From: Halovenus sp037080055
GTDB lineage: Archaea; Halobacteriota; Halobacteria; Halobacteriales; Haloarculaceae
Assembly: GCF_037080055.1 (NCBI RefSeq)
Contig: NZ_JBAOJI010000004.1
Location: 124,001-188,000, forward strand
DNA length: 64,000 nt
Direction of reading: 5' to 3'
Shown: one piece after another, positions 1 through 7,773 of the stretch
Layout: each line of letters starts with the position of its first letter
Numbering within the stretch: position 1 is the stretch's first letter
The notes under the pieces: model-generated
Seen by the model: the letters and a program-made list of their open reading frames with translations, nothing else
What the model was told of the DNA's origin: nothing
The model's database searches: none
Made by a program: the position numbers and the translations under genes

Positions 1-1760
1 GTGGGTTCGGGAAGCGCTCCCTGCCCGGCGGTCGAGAACTGAGCGTTGCCAGTCGCAGTGGGGAACGACCACGAGGGGGTCGCCGTGCCGCCGTCAGTGA
101 CAGCGCTGTCCGTACTGCCCGCAGCGCTCGGATCCGCAGGCTCGTAGTACCGGTAGCCGCCGGCCGACTCCTCGTCCGGTGCGGGCCACCGGACAGCGAG
201 ATTCTCTTCGAGTCGTTCGTAGGAGATCCCCGAACAGTCCGCAGGCGTCCCCTCGGTGAGCGCCGCAAACTCCTCGAAGACGGCCGCTGGGTCGGGTCGG
301 GCGGTGTCGATCAACTCGGGGAACAGTCGGTTGCCGATGGTGGCGATGAGAGCCAGATCCGACCGGACGCCGCTGGGGGCCTCCGTCGCCGCACGGACCC
401 GGGAGACTGTCCGTTCCATGTTGATCGCCGTCCCTTCGGACTCGCCCCACGTCGCCGCGGGCAGAACCACGTCGGCCAGTTCGGTCGTCTCTGTGTGGAA
501 GGCGTCCTGGGCGATGACGAAGGCGTCGTCGAGTCGGTCGGTCGCCTGCTCGGCGTCGGGCATCCCCGCGACGGGGTTGGTCGCGACTGTCCAGATCACG
601 TCAATATCGTCTTCGACCGTTTCGAGCAGGCCGACTGGACCCGGACCGGTGTCGTCGGGGAGACGATCAGTCGGAACGCCCCACTGTTCGGCCATGAACT
701 GGCGTTCGTCGGGATCCTCGAAGGGGCGGTGCCCGGGCCAGGTGCCCTTCGAGGAGCAGACTCGCGTGCCCATCGAGTTGGCCTGGCCGGTCAGCGAGAA
801 GGGGCCGCTGCCCGGTTCGAGGTTGCCGGTGGCGAGACAGAGATCGATCAGCCCGCGGGCGGTTTCGGTCCCCTGAACGTGCTGGTTGATACCCATCCCC
901 CAGTAGATGAGCGCGTCTTCGTCCAGCGCACTCGCGAGCAGTTCGAGATCTCCTTCCGACACGTCGGCCGCTTGGCGGGCGGCCTCCGCGTCGGGCAACG
1001 AGTCGACGAGTTCGTCGAAGCCGTCAGTTGCCTGTTCGACGAACGCCTCGTCGATCCGGTCGGTTTCGAGGAGGCGGGCCAGGACGGCGCGAATCAGTGC
1101 GAGATCCTTCCCCGGCGCGAGCGAGACGTGCTGATCGGAGTTTTCTGCGGTTTCGGACCGAACCGGATCGACGGTGGTCAGTTCGACGCCATCCTCACCG
1201 GCGGCCTGCTTGATCCAGCGGAACATCACGGGATGAGCGACGGCGGGGTTGGCACCCCAGACGATGTGCCGGTCAGCGTCGGAGATATCGTCGTAGGTAC
1301 ACGGCGGCGCGTCGCTGCCGAAGGCCTGATAATACGCAGTGACGGCGCTTGCCATGCACAGCGTCGTGTTCGCGTCGTAGTATCGCGTGCCGAACCCGCC
1401 GCGGGCGAGTTTGCCCAACAAATAGGCGGCCTCGTTGGTCTGTTGACCGCTGCCGAGGATGCCGATGGCGTTCGGATCGGATTCGTGAGCATCACGGAGC
1501 GCTTCCAGCGCGGCATTGAGCGCCACGTCCCACGTCGTGCGGACGAGGTTGCCGTCACGGCGGACCATCGGCTTGGTAAGCCACTCGCCGTCGGGATCCT
1601 GGCTCTCCTCGATCCCGCGCGAACAGGCCAACCCGCGGTTGACTGGGTGGTTCACGTCTCCGCGGGCGATGTCGATGCCGACCCCGAGATCCGGAGACTG
1701 ATGCAGGTGGCCACAGCCGACGGCACACCGCATGCACGTCGTCGGGACCCACTCGGTCAC
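1..1760 (-). CDS. nasA: Assimilatory nitrate reductase-like molybdopterin oxidoreductase, 3' end missing
   Basis: Large Mo-bis-MGD oxidoreductase of the NasA/NarB type, expected to reduce nitrate to nitrite in the cytoplasm. Read leftward, the protein opens with VTEWVPTTCMRCAVGCGH, a Cys cluster typical of the N-terminal 4Fe-4S site of haloarchaeal NasA. It continues with the molybdopterin fold: DANTTLCMASAVTAYYQAFG, WGANPAVAHP, INQHVQGTETARGLIDLCLATGN, QANSMGTRVCSS, and the cofactor-binding LADVVLPAATWGESEGT. The start is GTG at 1760, six bases after a perfect GGAGGTGA at 1767-1774. The frame is open for 586 codons to the window edge, so the C-terminus is not visible. Another member of the family, such as a formate dehydrogenase-like enzyme, is possible because the neighbouring nitrite reductase and transporter genes would lie outside. 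Confidence 0.85.
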   Translation of the reverse strand, partial: MTEWVPTTCMRCAVGCGHLHQSPDLGVGIDIARGDVNHPVNRGLACSRGIEESQDPDGEWLTKPMVRRDGNLVRTTWDVALNAALEALRDAHESDPNAIGILGSGQQTNEAAYLLGKLARGGFGTRYYDANTTLCMASAVTAYYQAFGSDAPPCTYDDISDADRHIVWGANPAVAHPVMFRWIKQAAGEDGVELTTVDPVRSETAENSDQHVSLAPGKDLALIRAVLARLLETDRIDEAFVEQATDGFDELVDSLPDAEAARQAADVSEGDLELLASALDEDALIYWGMGINQHVQGTETARGLIDLCLATGNLEPGSGPFSLTGQANSMGTRVCSSKGTWPGHRPFEDPDERQFMAEQWGVPTDRLPDDTGPGPVGLLETVEDDIDVIWTVATNPVAGMPDAEQATDRLDDAFVIAQDAFHTETTELADVVLPAATWGESEGTAINMERTVSRVRAATEAPSGVRSDLALIATIGNRLFPELIDTARPDPAAVFEEFAALTEGTPADCSGISYERLEENLAVRWPAPDEESAGGYRYYEPADPSAAGSTDSAVTDGGTATPSWSFPTATGNAQFSTAGQGALPEP

Positions 1761-1766
1761 GTCCGG

Positions 1767-1774
1767 TCACCTCC
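1767..1774 (-). promoter_or_regulatory. Shine-Dalgarno GGAGGTGA for the nitrate reductase gene
   Basis: GGAGGTGA on the minus strand, six bases before the GTG start at 1760. This fixes the start codon and implies a leadered mRNA. The same octamer at the same six-base spacing recurs upstream of ribB at 14561-14568. Confidence 0.75.
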
Positions 1775-1874
1775 GCGCCGAACTCGGGAACTGGTCGAAT
1801 ACAGTCGAAGACGGTGCGAGAACCGACCACGTCGACAGCTGGGGACTTCGATCATATGTCGTTCTCTATCTACA

Positions 1875-1901
1875 CGTGTAAGCTGTTGTCCATTCGTGTA
1901 A
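1875..1901. repeat. Direct heptamer repeat upstream of nasA
   Basis: CGTGTAA occurs at 1875-1881 and again at 1895-1901, spaced 20 bases, about two helical turns. The first copy lies within ACACGTGT. The position 115-140 bases upstream of the nitrate reductase start, in an AT-rich stretch (1850-2030), suits a regulator site, but this is inference only. Confidence 0.3.
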
Positions 1902-2035
1902 ATCTTGCTCTCTTGTCCGCAACACTCACAGATTACTGTTCAGAATGCACAAGAAAAGGAACCCAGATCGGAATAATATTGGACAATCATCCACTAAAAA
2001 TTCGAGTCGGCAACTCAGGAGAAGAATACCAGTTG

Positions 2036-2413
2036 CTATCTGCGTTCGCGCTGGAGTTCGCGGTCGATACTGTCCATCTCGCGGTTGCTGAGTTCCCGTT
2101 CGAGGCCCCGCTCCAGTTCTCGCTCGGAGATTTCACCGCTCGCGTACTGGTCGCGGAGTCGTTCGACTGGGTCCCGTTCGCGCACGCGCCGCATCCGGTC
2201 TCGTGACTGGGTTGGTGCTCGCTCGTCGGAACTGACCAGCCCGTAGAGTTTGTAGGTTCCGTAGCCAGCGGTAAGTAGCAACGCGACGGTGAGCGTCATT
2301 ACGATGGTCGACCAGACGATCGCGAGCGCAGCGAAGACGGCAGAGACGACGAGTTGGACCGCGAAGAGAGCGCCGAGAAAGGCGGCGACGTACAGGGCGA
2401 GCTTTCTGGCCAT
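2036..2413 (-). CDS. Small membrane protein with C-terminal SHOCT-like motif
   Basis: A 125-residue protein: two hydrophobic helices at about residues 5-28 and 32-55, then a charged tail. The tail contains DPVERLRDQYASGEISERELERGLERE, which matches the SHOCT (short C-terminal) oligomerisation motif found on many haloarchaeal membrane proteins. The function is unknown; SHOCT domains are thought to mediate association. I took ATG at 2413; an in-frame GTG two codons upstream (2419) is an alternative. It lies between the nitrate reductase and trpS genes on the same strand, 275 bases from the former, so co-transcription is doubtful. Confidence 0.8.
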   Translation of the reverse strand: MARKLALYVAAFLGALFAVQLVVSAVFAALAIVWSTIVMTLTVALLLTAGYGTYKLYGLVSSDERAPTQSRDRMRRVRERDPVERLRDQYASGEISERELERGLERELSNREMDSIDRELQRERR

Positions 2414-2469
2414 ACTCACTATTCGGTCCGAGTGTCAAAAAACGCTGTGCGCTCAAAGGTTGCCGACCG

Positions 2470-4050
2470 TCACCGACCGGAGTCGAACTCGATATCGAGT
2501 TCGTCGAGTTTCTCCGCCCACTCCTCGCGTTTCTCTTGGTGGTCTTCGAGAAAGTCCTCGATGAGTTCGGCGGCCTGTTCCTTGCAGCCACCACAGAGCC
2601 GTTCGCCGCCAGCACACTCCTCGTAGACTTTCATCGCGAACTCGTCGTCGTCGCCTGCGAGCAGATAGGTATAGAGTTCGTAGACCGGACACTCGTCGGG
2701 TTTCCCACCGAGTTCGCGCTGTTTTTCTGCAGTCTCACGACCGCCGGTCGTCGCGGCTTTGACCTTGTCGTAGCCGTCTTCGGGGTCGTCGAGTAGGCTG
2801 ATGTGGCTGGCCGGAATCGACGAGGACATCTTCCCGCCGGTCAGCCCGGTCATAAAGCGGTGATAGATCGACGACGGCGGGAGGAAGCCGTAGCCGTCGT
2901 ACTCGAGTTCCACCTCGCGGGAGAGTTCCTCCGCAGCCTCGCGGTCGAGGTCGAAGGCGTCGATGTGCTCGTCATAGACCCGTTTCTCGCCGTCGATGGC
3001 TTCGATCAGCCCCTCGAAGGCGTCTTCGGTCGCGTTGCGGTCGACGAAGCGAACGCGAGGCCGGAGCGGTTCCTTGCCGGCCTCGTTGCACATGGTGATG
3101 AGGCTATCGAGCGTCGTCGCAGTCACGTCGGTCGCGCCGGGTTCGCGCTCGTTTTCCAGATAGGTTGCGGCGTCGGAACACCGGATCGTGTCGTCGGGGT
3201 GGCGCTCGGTGAGCGTCTCGTAGGCGTCGGCGAGCAGTTCGCGTTCGTCCGCCGTGACCTCGAAACTCGCGTAGGCTTCGGTGACGCCGAAATATCGGAC
3301 GCGGGCGGCGAGATCCCGGGCGAGTCGGACGTGAGGGTCCTGATCCGGGCCAACGGGGATGACCGTCGGTTTCGGCTCGTCCAGTTGCGGATAGAGGATG
3401 TCGGCCATCTGAGTGACGACCGACTGCATGTGGCTCACGTCGGTCTCGCCGTCGAAGTCGTAGATTGCTTCGAGTTCGGAGAAGTTCGCCTCGATACCCA
3501 ACTCGAAAGCCAGATCCTGCACCTCGCGGTTCGTGGACTGCCGGTAGAGCGTGCCCTCCTCGGGGTCGAAGCCGAGTGCGAGCAGCGAGAGGATGTAGTT
3601 GCGGGCGTGCTCGTCGATTTCGTCCCACGTAAGCCCGCGGGCGCTGTGGGCTTCCAGATCCGCAATCAGCCCGTAGGCCTCACCACCCTGTTGTTGATGC
3701 CAGATGATCTCATCGAAGACGAGTTTGTGGCCGATGTGGGGGTCACCGGTCGGCATGAACCCAGACAGCACCGCGAAAGGGTCGTCGTTGGCCATCGCGT
3801 CGAGAACGCGGCGGTAGTCGCGGTGGCCGAAGATGACGCTGCGGCGCATCAGGTAATGTGGGCCAGGCACGTCGCCGAGAATCTCCTCGAACTCCTCGAT
3901 ACCGAACTGCTCGAAGAGTTTACGGTAGTCCGACACGGCGGCCGAACCCCACGGATCCAGTGCAACGTCCTCGACACCACCGTCTGTGGCGGCTACCTCC
4001 GACTCGGCGCCTCGGTTACTGGCTGACTCCTCGGCAGATTCGCGTGTCAT
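2470..4050 (-). CDS. trpS: Tryptophanyl-tRNA synthetase
   Basis: Class I aminoacyl-tRNA synthetase that charges tRNA-Trp. The 526-residue protein has the HIGH-type motif PTGDPHIGHK, the KMSKS-type loop GGKMSSSIPAS and the archaeal/eukaryal TrpRS stretch VTQMADILYPQLDEPKPTVIPVGPDQDPHVRLARDLA (positions about 200-240). Like other haloarchaeal TrpS it has an acidic N-terminal extension of about 75 residues before the catalytic core. Near the C-terminus a Cys-rich CAGGERLCGGCKEQ is present. ATG at 4050 is the start; a TTG one codon upstream is also in frame. A 407-codon frame on the opposite strand is its shadow. Confidence 0.95.
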   Translation of the reverse strand: MTRESAEESASNRGAESEVAATDGGVEDVALDPWGSAAVSDYRKLFEQFGIEEFEEILGDVPGPHYLMRRSVIFGHRDYRRVLDAMANDDPFAVLSGFMPTGDPHIGHKLVFDEIIWHQQQGGEAYGLIADLEAHSARGLTWDEIDEHARNYILSLLALGFDPEEGTLYRQSTNREVQDLAFELGIEANFSELEAIYDFDGETDVSHMQSVVTQMADILYPQLDEPKPTVIPVGPDQDPHVRLARDLAARVRYFGVTEAYASFEVTADERELLADAYETLTERHPDDTIRCSDAATYLENEREPGATDVTATTLDSLITMCNEAGKEPLRPRVRFVDRNATEDAFEGLIEAIDGEKRVYDEHIDAFDLDREAAEELSREVELEYDGYGFLPPSSIYHRFMTGLTGGKMSSSIPASHISLLDDPEDGYDKVKAATTGGRETAEKQRELGGKPDECPVYELYTYLLAGDDDEFAMKVYEECAGGERLCGGCKEQAAELIEDFLEDHQEKREEWAEKLDELDIEFDSGR

Positions 4051-4363
4051 CAATTACGCGTACTTCTGCCGAGACAGGCAAAAAGCGTTCGCCTTGTGTG
4101 TGAACCGTTCGGAGAGAAGCAACGACGGCCGAAGCAGAGACCAGTCGCTACGTGAGACTCGGTGAACGACACATCCGACTCGTTCACGACAGAGACTGTT
4201 CGTCCCTTGAGGAGGGCCTACTGCAAGTGGTTGGGTGCAAGATCAGCCGTTATGAGAGAATCACGGTGCGAGGACTCACGAATGCGCTGCTCAACGGACT
4301 GCTTGCGACGAGGATGATCGTCACCTCGTAGGCGACACGCGTCCCGCCAGTTGAATATGAGTC
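4051..4363. other. Intergenic region between trpS and the copper ATPase gene
   Basis: 313 bases holding the trpS promoter on the right-to-left strand. No RNA gene or clear terminator was recognised. A plus-strand GTG frame at 4152-4331 could encode 59 residues beginning VRLGERHIRLVHDRD and ending at TAG. It resembles nothing I know and has no ribosome-binding site, so it is not called as a gene; it may be a relic. Confidence 0.4.
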
Positions 4364-6763
4364 TCAGGCCGTGCTCGGTCGCTCCACCGGCGACTCGGGC
4401 CGGTTGTCGGCTGCTGTCGTCGACGACTCCTCGGCGGTGTCCCCAGTATCGTGACCGCGGGCAGAGTTCGCGACGACGAACAGGCTGCTCGTTGCCATCG
4501 CAACGGCGGCAAACAGCGGATTCAGGAAGCCAGAGATCGCAAGTGGGATCGCCACGCCGTTGTAGAGAAAGGCCCACGCGATGTTGCCCTTGATCCGGCG
4601 GTTCGTCAGGCTCGCCGTCTCGAACACCGTCGGGACGTTCTCTAGCTCGTCGTCGAGAATGACGGCATCGGCGGCGTCCGTGGCCAGTTGCGTGCCGCTA
4701 CTCAGTGCGATTCCGACATCTGCGGCCGCCAGTGCCGGCGCGTCGTTGCTTCCGTCACCAACCATGGCGACCCGGCCCTCGGCGGCGAGTCGTCTGATCG
4801 TCTCGGTTTTGCCATCCGGCGGGACACCAGCGAACACCGTATCGACCGCCGGATGGGATTCCAGCCGACTCGCCCCCGGCCGGTCGTCACCCGTGAGAAC
4901 GACGACACGACGGTCGGTCCCGATCTGATCCAGCACGGCCGGCGTCTCGGGTCGGAGTTGATCGCCGACGGCGACGACGCCACAGACCCGTCCGTCCCAG
5001 CCGACGAGAACCGGCACGTCGCCGCGCTCGCGGATCTCCGTCGTCTGCTGGTCGATCCCGTCGGGTACAGACCAGCCACGCTGTGTGAACAGCTCTGGGT
5101 GGCCGACCAGTGTCTCGCTGTCTTCGGTGGTCCCGGAGACGCCGCGAGTGTGATCGGCGAACGTCTCGGCAGTCGAGTCTGCGGGCCGGTCCACGGCGTC
5201 CGTAATCGCCTCGGCGATAGGATGGGTCGAGTACTGCTCGACACCGGCCGCGCGTGCAAGAAGCGTCTCTTCGTCGACGTCCGCCGCCGGTTCGACCGCG
5301 GTGACAGTCATCTCGCCGGTGGTGAGCGTTCCCGTCTTGTCGAAAACGACCGTCTCGATATCGGGAGCCTCCTCGAACAGTGCCGCGGTGGCGACGACGA
5401 TTCCGCGGTCGGCCGCAGCTTGCAGGCCCGTCGCGATAGCCAGCGGCGTCGCCAGTCCCAGCGCACACGGACAGGAGACGATGACCACAGTGAGGCCAAC
5501 CAGCAGCGCCTGCTGGAGTGTGGCTCCGAGGACGAGCGAACCAGCAGTGACGACGGCGGCGATAGCTAACACCAGCGGGACGAACACCGTCGCGATGCGG
5601 TCGGCGATGCGCTGGGCACCCGGACGGGTCGCCTGCACCTCCCAGAGCATTCCGACGATCCGGTCGAGCGTGCTCTCCGCGTCCGCACCGGCCTCGATAA
5701 CCAGCGGCTCGTCGGTGACGACCGTCCCGCCACGGACGGAGTCGCCGGGTCCTTTGGTCTCCGGAATCGACTCGCCGGTCACGAGTGCCTCGTCGATTGC
5801 CGCAGTTCCTTCGACGACGGTCCCGTCGACGGGGACGCGCTCACCGGGTTTGACCAGCAGTCGGTCACCGGCAGCCACGTCTTCGACCGGAACCGTCTCG
5901 CCGTTTTCTCGGGTTGCCTCCGTCACGCGGAGTTCAGTCAGATCGGCGAGCAAGCCGGCCGTCCGTCGCTTGATTCGAGTCTCGTAGTAGTTGCCGATGG
6001 TGACCGCCATCACGACGACGAGAGTTACGTCGTAGTAGAGGTCGGCGCCGCCGGTCAGCAGCCGTCCGGTGCTGTAGGCGTAGGCGGCGGCGGCAGCGAC
6101 AGAGACGAGCAGGTCGACGTTCGGCCGGCCGGTTCTGAGGCTGACGTAGGCCCCCCGCAGCATCGGCCGACCGGTGTACAGCAGGACAATTCCCGTGACG
6201 ACGGCGAGTTGGCCGTAGACGTATGCACCGTCGAAGGTGCCGAGTTCGACGATCGGATCGAACCCGAAGTAGGTCGGGTACAAAAAGAGTGCGTACCAGA
6301 CCATCGCCATCATCGAGAAGATGCCCCCGACGAGCAGTCTGCTCGCGAGGTCTGTGTCTTCCTGTGTTCCTTCTCCGCGGGCGCGTGCCCTGTATCCCAG
6401 TCCCGAGATTGTCTCGGCGATGTCGCCCTCGGTGAGCGTCTCCGGGTCGTACACGACTTTTACCGTCTCGGCGGCGTAGCTGCCATTTGCGTCGTGTACG
6501 CCGTCTTCTCTGCGGGCTAGATCTTCGAGAAACAGCTCACAGGTCGAGCAGTGCATCCCGTCGACGGCGAGATAGGTCGTTTCGGCGTCGTCGGGATAGT
6601 CGGACTCACCATCATGGTTCGTAGACTCGCCGATGGAGTCGGGATCGACATCGCCGAGCGAGCGGTAGATCTCCAGACAGCCTCGACAGCAGAAGCTTCC
6701 GTCGACGGCATCGTCGGTAACCGGAGGGTCAGCAGGGAGGTCACAGAGCGTGCAGGAGGTCAT
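4364..6763 (-). CDS. Copper-translocating P1B-type ATPase, FixI/CcoI-like
   Basis: Heavy-metal P-type ATPase of 799 residues. The N-terminus has a Cys cluster (C4, C7, C25, C26, C29) resembling the metal-binding domain of FixI/CcoI ATPases. An HMA domain follows with GMHCSTCE (C72, C75). Downstream come about eight membrane helices with the transmembrane metal motif SCPCALGLATPLA, the phosphorylation site DKTGTLT, the HP locus STHPIAEAI and the hinge GDGSNDAPALAAADVG. FixI/CcoI pumps supply copper for haem-copper oxidase assembly. Its position directly beside, and divergent from, a ba3 oxidase operon fits that role better than simple copper resistance. It lies 4 bases downstream of a 64-residue membrane protein gene, probably co-transcribed. 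Confidence 0.9.
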   Translation of the reverse strand: MTSCTLCDLPADPPVTDDAVDGSFCCRGCLEIYRSLGDVDPDSIGESTNHDGESDYPDDAETTYLAVDGMHCSTCELFLEDLARREDGVHDANGSYAAETVKVVYDPETLTEGDIAETISGLGYRARARGEGTQEDTDLASRLLVGGIFSMMAMVWYALFLYPTYFGFDPIVELGTFDGAYVYGQLAVVTGIVLLYTGRPMLRGAYVSLRTGRPNVDLLVSVAAAAAYAYSTGRLLTGGADLYYDVTLVVVMAVTIGNYYETRIKRRTAGLLADLTELRVTEATRENGETVPVEDVAAGDRLLVKPGERVPVDGTVVEGTAAIDEALVTGESIPETKGPGDSVRGGTVVTDEPLVIEAGADAESTLDRIVGMLWEVQATRPGAQRIADRIATVFVPLVLAIAAVVTAGSLVLGATLQQALLVGLTVVIVSCPCALGLATPLAIATGLQAAADRGIVVATAALFEEAPDIETVVFDKTGTLTTGEMTVTAVEPAADVDEETLLARAAGVEQYSTHPIAEAITDAVDRPADSTAETFADHTRGVSGTTEDSETLVGHPELFTQRGWSVPDGIDQQTTEIRERGDVPVLVGWDGRVCGVVAVGDQLRPETPAVLDQIGTDRRVVVLTGDDRPGASRLESHPAVDTVFAGVPPDGKTETIRRLAAEGRVAMVGDGSNDAPALAAADVGIALSSGTQLATDAADAVILDDELENVPTVFETASLTNRRIKGNIAWAFLYNGVAIPLAISGFLNPLFAAVAMATSSLFVVANSARGHDTGDTAEESSTTAADNRPESPVERPSTA

Positions 6764-6767
6764 GCAG

Positions 6768-6962
6768 TTAGTGGGCGGCCGCGTGTTCGGGTCCAGATTC
6801 GGACTCGAACATGAGCAGCAGCGAGCCGCCGATCAGAATAAGATTCACGACGGCGATGGCGATGGTCGGGAGGGTCATCTCCCCTGCAGCGAGAATGTAG
6901 ATGCCGACCGGGACGTACGCAAGCAATGCAAGAACTGCGACGTGTCGTGGCGAGAGGTTCAT
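6768..6962 (-). CDS. Two-helix membrane protein upstream of the copper ATPase
   Basis: A 64-residue protein with two hydrophobic segments (about residues 6-26 and 30-50) and a short polar tail ending SGPEHAAAH. It is the first gene of a leftward pair with the FixI-like ATPase, separated by 4 bases. A TATA-like AT-rich element at 6987-6997 lies 25-35 bases upstream of the ATG. I cannot assign a function. The context (copper ATPase, divergent ba3 oxidase operon) suggests a part in oxidase maturation or membrane copper handling; FixS/CcoS is a similarly tiny membrane protein paired with FixI in bacteria, although no sequence similarity is claimed. Confidence 0.75.
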   Translation of the reverse strand: MNLSPRHVAVLALLAYVPVGIYILAAGEMTLPTIAIAVVNLILIGGSLLLMFESESGPEHAAAH

Positions 6963-7033
6963 ACAACACTGATAGAGCCGCCCGCAAATAAATAATCCCC
7001 CCCAATTCCCAGGATGGTGGAAGGCCCCCCACT

Positions 7034-7046
7034 CTTATTGAATAAG
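7034..7046 (+). promoter_or_regulatory. TATA-like inverted repeat before the oxidase operon
   Basis: CTTATT-G-AATAAG is a perfect inverted repeat centred at 7040, about 26 bases before ATG 7065. The spacing suits a TATA element for a leaderless transcript of the ba3 oxidase operon. The symmetry could also let a regulator occlude it. Confidence 0.5.
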
Positions 7047-7064
7047 CAGGAAATACCGCTGGGT

Positions 7065-7244
7065 ATGGCAACCGAACAACCGACCGACGCGCAAGGAGAG
7101 CCGATCGAGCGCGAGATCGGACACGACGAGTTCGATCCGATCGGAACGCTCGCGCTCATACTGATCTATTTCCTGATCATCAGCGGCCTCTGGGGATTTA
7201 TGTACTTCGTCGAATTCCTCGGCCGCGGTCCAACGGTGGTGTAA
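7065..7244 (+). CDS. Small single-helix subunit of ba3-type oxidase
   Basis: A 59-residue protein with an acidic N-terminal half and one membrane helix (LALILIYFLIISGLWGFMY). It is the first gene of the cytochrome oxidase operon, 4 bases before subunit II. Position, size and topology match the single-helix IIa-type subunit of ba3 oxidases (Thermus CbaD; Natronomonas has two such small subunits). The ATG at 7065 is preferred over an upstream in-frame GTG at 7014 because a TATA-like element sits 26 bases before it. The assignment rests on context and topology rather than on a diagnostic motif. Confidence 0.8.
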   Translation: MATEQPTDAQGEPIEREIGHDEFDPIGTLALILIYFLIISGLWGFMYFVEFLGRGPTVV

Positions 7245-7248
7245 ACGC

Positions 7249-7773
7249 ATGGAGATACACAAATACGAGAAGTTCTGGTTCGGGCTGTCGCTTTTGTTGA
7301 TCGTTGCCTTCATCGGCACGATCACCTACGGCGCAGTCGGTGCTGGCGTCGAGATGGTCTCAGACGACGGTGGCAACGTCGAACCAGACAATATAGCCGA
7401 AAACGAAAAGTTCCAGAAGTACCAGAACGCCAACGCGACGAAAGTTGACGATGGCGAGTACGCGGTTGCCGTGCAGGCCCTTCAGTTCGCGTTCCTTCCG
7501 GGCACCGGACAACCGATCCGCGTCCCCGAGAACAGTGAGGTTACATTCTACATCACTTCCTCGGACGTGACTCACGGGTTCAACATCGTCGGCACGAACG
7601 TGAACACGATGGCCATCCCAGGGCAGATGGGAGAGATGACCGTCGAGTTCGGCGAGTACGACGAACCCGAGACGTTCGGCATCGTCTGTCACGAGTTCTG
7701 TGGCGCGGGCCACGAGAACATGGCTGGACAGATCGAGGTCGTTCCCGAAGAACAATGGGAGGGTGATCAATAA
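7249..7773 (+). CDS. cbaB: Cytochrome c oxidase subunit II, ba3 type (CuA)
   Basis: Electron-entry subunit of the terminal oxidase. One N-terminal membrane anchor (about residues 10-33) is followed by an extracytoplasmic cupredoxin domain. All CuA ligands are visible: H109 in DVTHGF and C147, C151, H155 and M158 in CHEFCGAGHENM. The length of 174 residues is close to Thermus ba3 subunit II and shorter than A-type subunit II. Its stop overlaps the start of subunit I by one base (TAATG), indicating translational coupling. The likely electron donor is the halocyanin encoded at the end of the cluster. Confidence 0.95.
   Translation: MEIHKYEKFWFGLSLLLIVAFIGTITYGAVGAGVEMVSDDGGNVEPDNIAENEKFQKYQNANATKVDDGEYAVAVQALQFAFLPGTGQPIRVPENSEVTFYITSSDVTHGFNIVGTNVNTMAIPGQMGEMTVEFGEYDEPETFGIVCHEFCGAGHENMAGQIEVVPEEQWEGDQ

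Noticed and set aside
495..1901. Long plus-strand open frame (468 codons)
   Set aside because: It lies opposite the molybdopterin oxidoreductase, whose motifs are clear on the minus strand; GC-rich genes create open antisense frames.
2803..4026. 407-codon plus-strand frame
   Set aside because: Antisense to trpS, which carries both class I synthetase motifs; the frame has no domain of its own.
4152..4331. 59-codon GTG frame between trpS and the copper ATPase gene
   Set aside because: No ribosome-binding site, no recognised similarity and no promoter in position; kept only as a note.
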